Assembly (NCBI GenBank): GCA_036346375.1
Contig: CM070502.1
Coordinates: 16,716,924-16,780,923 of the forward strand
Source: Guadua angustifolia
Lineage: Eukaryota > Streptophyta > Magnoliopsida > Poales > Poaceae
Reading direction: 5' to 3'
Length of the DNA stretch: 64,000 bases
Of this stretch, positions 58,610-64,000 are shown one piece after another (within the stretch, counting starts at the first letter, position 1; every line of letters begins with the position of its first letter). The position numbers and the translations under genes were made by a program. Under the pieces are notes generated by a model. It was not told where the DNA came from and made no database searches. It was given only the letters and a program-made list of their open reading frames with translations.

Positions 58610-59734
58610 TTGGATCGATCACACGAGGCAAGATTACACGACGATGCGACTGACCAAAAGATGCGTTTCCTTTTCTTCTTCTTTTTTTTTCTTCTAGGTG
58701 TTTCTGCCGGTTCTGATTGCCTATAAGATTTTAGGAAAATTCATGGGGCGTCCGTTTGTGCCCTTGTGCTACCGGCAACGTGGGATGTTTCTGCCCAGCC
58801 GCGGCCGGTCTTAAATCTTAATTGTTGACACCATTGTTGTGCTACTGCAAATCCAGACGCTGTGTTATAACGTGTGCTTGTGTTTATCGTCCTACCACTG
58901 CTCTATATACATTATTCCCATCTTTCAGAAGGTTTCTATGCTTGTTTCGATGTGCGTTCCGGGCCGCGTGCCTGAAAATCTTCTGTAAAATCGATTTCTT
59001 GCGTATCCATTCTGATAAGAACGCGCCGTGTCCTTCCTACTCTTGGAGCCACGACCCCCCATGTACAAAATCCTCCACGTCCCGGTCCTCGATCTTGAAA
59101 TTTCTCATCAATTCGCGTCCAAGAAATTGAATAGCACACCACAAAGATCATCTCTTCTCTCGCAGCAACAAAAAGAAGCAGAAGAATCATATGTTCTTCG
59201 AAGGCAAATCTTTCGCTTAGCTTTCCGTTCTGCCTCGGTACGACGCGTCCCCGGCTAGGCAGCAGGTCCCGTCGTCCGCCGTACGGGTGCGGCAGCGGCG
59301 GTGGCGTACTACAGGGGCGGCAAGGGGTTCGAGGAGGTGCTGGTGGGGCGGGCGGGCGAGCCGGCCGTGGGTGTTTCTGCCTGCCAGACCCGTACTTGTG
59401 CCTCCGGTGCTTCGAGGCGGGCGCGCAAAGGCCGGTAGAGTGGAGGAAGAAGAAGGGAGGCGGCGCCTGCATCAGTTGCAGCGCCGAGGTGTTCCACCAG
59501 CCAAAGCAGAACGCAGTGACCACCCTGTTGGGTGCTTCGCGTGCACTGCTCAGGGTGTAACAATAATAGTAGTACGTGTCATCAAACAGAAGTACAATGA
59601 AAGCTAAGGGTGTAACAGTAATACAAATCGTTCGACTCTTCAGTCATATACGTTTGCGATTTTTTTTTTTTTTTGCTTTTTTACATCGTGCGAACGTCCC
59701 CACCCAAAAAAATAACGCCTTCAAAATCATTTAT
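58610..59734. other. Kinesin 3' flank and a GC-rich unrecognised segment
   Basis: The first 300 bp are presumably 3' UTR (T-rich at 58673-58698). At 59305-59565 the plus strand reads, with one shift, YRGGKGFEEVLVGRAGEPAV, then CLPDPYLCLRCFEAGAQRPV and a Cys-containing tail ending in a stop. This looks like a decayed coding piece but I cannot name it. Confidence 0.35.
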
Positions 59735-59994
59735 TGTTATGTTCCTGCTGTCTCTTAGATACAGATTGCCAAGTATTTGGAAAGATTTGAGAAGAACAGA
59801 GGGAAGGAACTGAGAAGAATGGGGAAGAAAATGCTAGCGCAGAGAAAAGGGAAAAACTCAAGAGGAAGAAGTTTGCTCTCGTTCTGCTTGTCCCCTCCGT
59901 AGCTACTGTCTGCCCTTTTTGTATTGTCAGCCGAATGGGCCAGTGTCCAAGCCCACGTCCGGTCCAGCCGAGACCCTTCTTGCGGTACATGACA
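59735..59994 (-). repeat. 3' LTR of the gene-carrying retrotransposon
   Basis: 260 bp; on the minus strand it follows the polypurine tract. It matches 62674-62933 except at four positions. Confidence 0.95.
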
Positions 59995-60004
59995 TTCCCC
60001 TCCC
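59995..60004 (-). other. Polypurine tract
   Basis: Minus-strand GGGAGGGGAA directly before the 3' LTR, the expected plus-strand priming site. Confidence 0.85.
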
Positions 60005-60187
60005 GTTGAAATGCGGCTTGCCCCCAAGCCGATGACCGCAACAATGTACTGATGAAGAAAACTGTGTGCATCTCCATTCATATAAGACATCAACATGTTC
60101 AGGTGGGAGACCAATTGCTTTTTCAGGAGCTTCCGGCAAGTCCAACTGCAGATGGCCAAGGGCTCTCAGGAATGAATTCTCCATTGC

Positions 60188-60979
60188 AACATAAACTGAC
60201 ATGAACCTTGGTCCCAGCCCCAGGACTCTAGCATAGCAGACCAGGATCTGCTCTTCCCTGCTTAGTAGATCCCACATGTAGAGCTTCTGTTCATCTTCTT
60301 CTGCACGACGACTAGACCTCTTTCTTTCATTACAATGTTCATCAACCTTCCCAAGATTAGCAGAGGAAGGGACCATAAACTTCTTAGCTGCAGCCGACAG
60401 TGCTTCCCTCCCTTCTTTGGATTCAGCATCATCCTTACTAAATTGGAGGCCTGTAAAGCATCTATCCATCATGTAAAAGGATGTAGCTGTGACTCCATTC
60501 CGATCAGTGACAAATTTCCTTTGCTTCAGATACATCTGCTCGGCCTCAATTACTGCATTCAGCGTCAGCGCAAAATGAGCCCAATCACCCTTCTTGCTTA
60601 TCAGGTCCCCTGTGCAGAAGTATTCTGCTGACTGCATTTGCTTCGAAACATAAAACATGAGAATATCAAACATAACAGGATCCTCTTGCAACTTTTCCTT
60701 CATTCTAGAGAGTGAAAGATGAAGTTGACCAGATGATGAAGCATCCAATTCAAAACCATTTTTAGAACAAAATGCCTCAAATTCTCTGAGCTTCCGCAGA
60801 TTAGGTTCAGGGTGCCTATGAAGTAAAGCACAATCAGGGAATGCATTGGATATAACTTCTGCAGCTGACATATTCGCCAACAACATTAATTCCTCAATAC
60901 TGAAGCATGGATCATTCCTCTCATAGCGAGCCCCACCTTCATCACGATTAGGAAATCCTCTCAGGGCAGATCGATCTGG
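60188..60979 (-). pseudogene. DIS3L2-type exoribonuclease (RNB) fragment, intronless
   Basis: In frame with the upstream EF-2 piece. It reads the second half of a plant DIS3L2/SOV RNB 3'-5' exoribonuclease: IEELMLLANMSAAEVISNAF, HPEPNLRKLREFEAFCSKNG, DASSSGQLHLSLSRMKEKL, AEYFCTGDL, CFTGLQFSKDDAESKEGREA, EQILVCYARVLGLGPRFMSV. Between WAHFAL and TLNAVIEAEQ the sequence jumps over the invariant RNB segment (the YTHFTSP-R-RYPD motif), a loss of about 20 residues that keeps frame. The catalytic Asp cluster lies further N-terminal and was not captured. Introns of the source gene are absent, so the copy came through mRNA. Confidence 0.8.
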
Positions 60980-60985
60980 AGCCAC

Positions 60986-61408
60986 AAGCTTCTGCAACAT
61001 AGGCCACAGCCTATCCTTCTGATCATTCATGCAGGTGTTGATGATTTGCTTGATTGGCTCATAGCAGAACTGAACAAAACCTCTCTTACAAGTAGCAGAG
61101 CCAGTGTTCTTGGTGGTCCATTTGTTCGTTGCTAGATCGAAGAAGTTCTCACCCCAGAGCCTCTTCATCATCTTAGATTCATCAACTCCAAACTTGGAGG
61201 CATACATCTTAGCAAAGCTGGTGAGGGTGAAAGCCCAGCCGTGCAAACCAGCAGAGAAAGCAACAATTCCCTTCTCTTCAACTTGAAGCTCCATGAAACA
61301 TCTGTCCGTCTTGTTCACAGTAAGGACAGGCCTAATCCTCTCACCAAGGGCTTGGCGGAGCACAGTTTCGGTTTGCACACAGACACCCTCAATACAGTCA
61401 GCCACCTT
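60986..61408 (-). pseudogene. Elongation factor 2 (EF-2) G-domain fragment, intronless
   Basis: Reads DCIEGVCVQTETVLRQALGE, then RIRPVLTVNKTDRCF with the NKxD guanine-specificity motif, then GLHGWAFTLTSFAKMYASKF and GENFFDLATNKWTTKNTGSA. This is very close to plant EF-2, the GTPase of translocation. About 38 residues are missing between ELQVE and KGIVAFSAG. The P-loop, switch regions and all C-terminal domains are absent. It opens a 507-codon frame (start ATG at 61450) that runs through the DIS3L2 piece almost to the LTR, so a fused EF-2/RNB polypeptide could be encoded. Function is unlikely. Confidence 0.88.
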
Positions 61409-61579
61409 CTTGCTGCACCTGGGTGGTGGCCATGGCTGTGGTAACCCCACATAAACCTAGGACCTCGTATTGTTATGATCCTTGCTTGTAGGTAGAGCAG
61501 TCTTCTAAGATATTTCGTCGAACACTTGGTGTGCACAAAACAGAACAGGAAACCAGGACAGCTCAAGGGAAATGGCCAT

Positions 61580-61990
61580 GGCGTGGGGAACCTTGACGGC
61601 GCAATCGGTGTCGGCGACGGGCATGAGCTCGACGACCATGTAGCCGCCGCCGCTGCCTCGGGGGTCTACGATGAGGCCGACCATGCCGAGCTTGATGTCG
61701 GTGCGGTTGGTCGCGTTGCAGAGAACGTAGGCCTTGATGGACTTGTGGCGCAAGGTGAGGCCGAGGTCGGGCATGTCGGCGGTCGCTTGTTGCAGTGTCG
61801 TGGCCAGCGCGGAGCCGATGTTATTCGTTGCAGTGTCGAGGCTGCTGTTGATGATGGCGATGAGGATGCCACTCCTCGGAGGCATTTCCTCAAACACCTC
61901 ACCTACGTGATACTGCTGCACCTTGACTTGGACAAATGGATAGACCACGGCGAGCTCAACAACGAGGGGGCTAACCAATCTGCTGTGGGA
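61580..61990 (-). pseudogene. DUF1618-like plant protein fragment
   Basis: In frame behind the CHX piece. GLTLRHKSIKAYVLCNATNR, IKLGMVGLIVDPRGSGGGYM and VVELMPVADTD resemble the N-terminal region of the large grass-specific DUF1618 family (unknown function). The match is from memory and weaker than the neighbours. The frame ends at 61505 with a stop, and the EF-2 frame starts 55 bases later in the same phase. Confidence 0.55.
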
Positions 61991-61993
61991 CGG

Positions 61994-62345
61994 GAGCACG
62001 ATGAGAGACACGTGCTTGTCCTCCGCCAGGATGCACACGTCCTCGTGCATCGTCTGGTACGGCGACACCGCCGTGAGTGCCTGGATCGACACGCCGCCGG
62101 AGCGCGCCTCGTGGTTCTCGGAAGCGTTGAAGATGTGCTCGCTGGCGCCGGGGAGGGAGCTGGCGCTACGGCTCTGGTTGGAGGCGGAGTGGTGGACAGC
62201 GAGCATGTTGGAGGCGCGGTCGGTCAGCTCGACGAGATGGAGCGCATAGATGAAGATGGGGGAGCGCTTGATCGGGTTGGAAAGCTCGAGCAGGGAGATG
62301 ACGGACGGCACGATGCGCGTGGTGTGCACGCCACCAAGATGTGCG
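61994..62345 (-). pseudogene. CHX cation/H+ antiporter C-terminal fragment
   Basis: Reads HTTRIVPSVISLLELSNPIK, SPIFIYALHLVELTDRASNM, IFNASENHEARSGGVSIQAL, AVSPYQTMHEDVCILAEDKH and SLIVLPSH. This is the soluble cytoplasmic regulatory domain of plant CHX15-20-type endomembrane cation/proton exchangers. The membrane transport domain is missing, so no transport activity is possible. The open frame (ATG 62329 to stop 61505, 274 codons) continues into the DUF1618-like piece. Confidence 0.85.
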
Positions 62346-62645
62346 GCTCGTGTCGCGGCTTCGGCCCACCGCAGTTGCGCCGCTTATACCCGATCGGCCA
62401 CGGGCGGCGGCACCGGCGTCACCATACACATCCAGATCGCCGGTATCGTGGCTAGTGCGCACCATCGAACACCTAGAGGGTGTCTCGAAGGCATCGCTTT
62501 TGGCCTTGGCGTCTTGGTCAGCGTGGAGCTCCTCGGCAGTGGCAGCCACCATGGATTGCACTTTACTCAACTCCATGAGCAACTTCTCGCACAGCCCGAT
62601 GATCCGGTCACTCTTTGCAATTGCTCTCTCAAAAGCGTCGGCCAT
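62346..62645 (-). CDS. First ORF of the retrotransposon, origin unknown
   Basis: ATG at 62645, 14 bases inside the primer binding site, begins MADAFERAIAKSDRIIGLCE, then a helix-rich KVQSMVAATAEELHADQD stretch of about 55 residues. After that the frame becomes Ala/Arg/Ser-rich and reads the CHX region in the wrong phase to about 62166. It could be an N-terminal gag relic or another captured piece. I cannot assign it. Confidence 0.4.
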
Positions 62646-62658
62646 GACTTGGATCGAA

Positions 62659-62671
62659 GGCTCTGATACCA
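62659..62671 (-). other. Primer binding site (tRNA-iMet)
   Basis: Minus-strand TGGTATCAGAGCC, two bases inside the 5' LTR. It is the standard initiator-Met primer site of plant LTR retrotransposons. Confidence 0.9.
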
Positions 62672-62673
62672 GA

Positions 62674-62933
62674 TGTTATGTTCCTGCTGTCTCTTAGATA
62701 CAGATTGCCAAGTATTTGGAAAGATTTGAGACGAACAGAGGGAAGGAACTGAGAAGAATGGGGAAGAAAATGCTAGTGCAGAGAAAAGGGAAAAACTCAA
62801 GAGGAAGAAGTTTGCTCTCGTTCTGCTTGTCCCCTCCGTAGCTACTATCTGCCCTTTTTGTATTGTCAGCCGAATGGGCCAGTGTCCAAGCCCACGTCCG
62901 GTCCAGCCGAGGCCCTTCTTGCGGTACATGACA
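62674..62933 (-). repeat. 5' LTR of the gene-carrying retrotransposon
   Basis: 260 bp, TGTTATG...CATGACA as read on the plus strand, followed by the target duplication TTTAT. Confidence 0.95.
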
Positions 62934-62938
62934 TTTAT

Positions 62939-64000
62939 AAATTTAGACTCCACAAGCCATCTCCTGTGCTCAGGAGCTTGGCAGGGGATCTATCGCACCA
63001 AAATTTCTACCGAGCTCTAGTAGAAATTAACCATACTAATTAATACTAATTTAATAATATTTCTTAATTAATCACTTAATTAAATAGCTAATTAATCAAA
63101 TCGCTAATTAAATCCCGTCCTTCCGCAGCACACAAGCGCCAAAGCTGTCCTTCGGCAGCAGCGTAGTGCGGAAGCAACATGGAATCTATCCTAGGTGGCC
63201 AGGCACGGTAGCTGCTGCCAATTCCTTCCACGTCACATAAGCGCCGAACCTGCCTACCGATTCCTTTTGTGTCACCCAAGTGAAGAACCTAATTGCCAAG
63301 AAAGTTGTTGTGCTCTCCTAACGAAGCAGGTAACTCATGTCACTTACCACGTCTTTCAAGCTTATCGAGGAGGATAGTTTCACAAATTCAAATGTAAGAG
63401 GATTATATTTTTTATAAACGAATCTTAGAAACTAGAAAGCAACCGCTTCAACTTTTGCTGACCGGGGTTTGAAAAACTAATGAAAACTGTGGTTTTCGAT
63501 CATACCACTACGGTTCGAGATTCAAAACTGGTCAGTAAACCAGTTTAGTTCAAAAAATTTTGAAAAAATTTATACGACGTAAACTGGTTGAAAGTCGGTG
63601 AAAACCACTTGATTTTCGAAGAAACCAAGTGAACATTGCTCAAAAACCTCTCTAAGGAACATTAATTGGTCGAAAACCGTTGAAAACCGAGTGGTTTTTT
63701 GTGAAAACTGGTTTTTCGTTGAAAACCAAGTGGTTTTTGATTTTTTTTTCAAATTTTTTGATTTCTTAACTCTACGATTTCTGACGATTTTCGAGCGATT
63801 TTCAATTTGATATTTTTTATTTTTAAATTTCAGATTTCACACTGTTTTCTCAAAAACGGTTCTGTGAACCTGTTGCTGACCCGGTCGGGCTCAAACCTGC
63901 GTAACTAGTCAAAGTGAATGCACATTGGAAACGTCACGATTCCTCTTGTGAATTTCTGAGGACAGCGTTCTCGTATATAGGTTCAATCTATGTTCTTTTT
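62939..64000. other. Intergenic with AAAACCAAGTGG-type repeats
   Basis: AT-rich 63010-63110, then anonymous sequence. From about 63470 to 63760 short motifs such as GAAAACCAAGTGG and its near-complement TGGTTTTCAACG recur in both orientations, suggesting the subterminal part of another DNA transposon running past the window. No gene. Confidence 0.4.

Larger units (their letters stand above)
59730..62938 (-). mobile_element. Gene-carrying LTR retrotransposon without recognisable gag/pol
   Basis: The element spans 59735-62933 (3199 bp) with flanking duplication TTTAT (59730-59734, 62934-62938). Both LTRs are 260 bp, TGTTATG...CATGACA, differing at 4 sites by eye (about 1.5%). The primer binding site TGGTATCAGAGCC (62659-62671, minus strand) fits initiator tRNA-Met. 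The polypurine tract GGGAGGGGAA (59995-60004) abuts the 3' LTR. Everything needed in cis for reverse transcription is there, but the interior is host-gene sequence: CHX antiporter, DUF1618-like, EF-2 and DIS3L2 fragments in one orientation, with no introns. It must have been mobilised in trans. The arrangement recalls maize Bs1. Confidence 0.93.

Noticed and set aside
58936..59523. 195-codon minus-strand frame downstream of the kinesin
   Set aside because: Low-complexity Pro/Arg sequence from GC-rich DNA, no family resemblance.
61526..62455. 309-codon plus-strand open frame
   Set aside because: It is antisense to the CHX and DUF1618-like fragments, whose minus-strand reading matches known proteins. 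The plus reading has no recognisable domain.
1..64000. CRISPR arrays, tRNA or rRNA genes, bacterial operons
   Set aside because: None visible. The repeats lack regular spacers, and gene structure and transposons are those of a plant nuclear genome.

Overview
The window looks like grass (Poaceae) nuclear DNA, probably from Oryza or a close relative. The one apparently intact host gene has GT-AG introns and reads like a rice kinesin. The transposon types (SIRE-type Ty1-copia, Ty3-gypsy, CACTA, hAT, Tourist-like MITEs) are typical of grasses. All identifications come from reading the sequence and from memory of protein families; no database was searched.

Layout. 1-2.7 kb holds a fold-back repeat, a dead LINE (- strand) and a gypsy LTR stub. 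2.7-7.6 kb is a chimera of exon fragments from at least four unrelated host genes, all on the - strand and with introns (PAT1-like, DUF639-like, citrate synthase, NIPA-type Mg transporter), probably carried by a transposon. 8.4-10.5 kb holds two solo LTRs of one family, one inside the other, each with a perfect 5-bp target duplication. 10.5-18.2 kb is decayed LTR sequence, a gypsy LTR with primer binding site, MITEs and a hAT element. 18.8-38 kb is a deep nest. A - strand gypsy element is split by a SIRE-type copia remnant, which is split by a second SIRE-type copia (24447-33201), whose pol is split by a hAT. The same gypsy is also split by a CACTA element (34751-37292), which is split by a hAT that carries a calmodulin-like gene fragment. 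38-43.5 kb is gypsy LTR material with a duplicated block of about 1 kb. 43.5-52.9 kb is mostly anonymous sequence with a hAT carrying a CYP51 fragment, MITEs, a LINE scrap and a Harbinger-type element with GC-rich cargo.

The active-looking gene is a KIN-7 family kinesin (CDS 53737-58609, + strand, 13 coding exons, 886 residues) with a 5' UTR intron and an MSA-like promoter motif. Just downstream is the most unusual object: a 3.2-kb LTR retrotransposon (59735-62933, - strand). It has 260-bp LTRs, a tRNA-Met primer site, a polypurine tract and a TTTAT target duplication, but no recognised gag or pol. Its interior is built of intronless fragments of host genes: CHX cation/H+ antiporter, a DUF1618-like protein, elongation factor 2 and a DIS3L2-type exoribonuclease.

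Overall the window shows gene-fragment capture by at least three routes: retro-transduction of spliced mRNA, genomic capture with introns, and hAT transposons. One ordinary kinesin gene sits among them.
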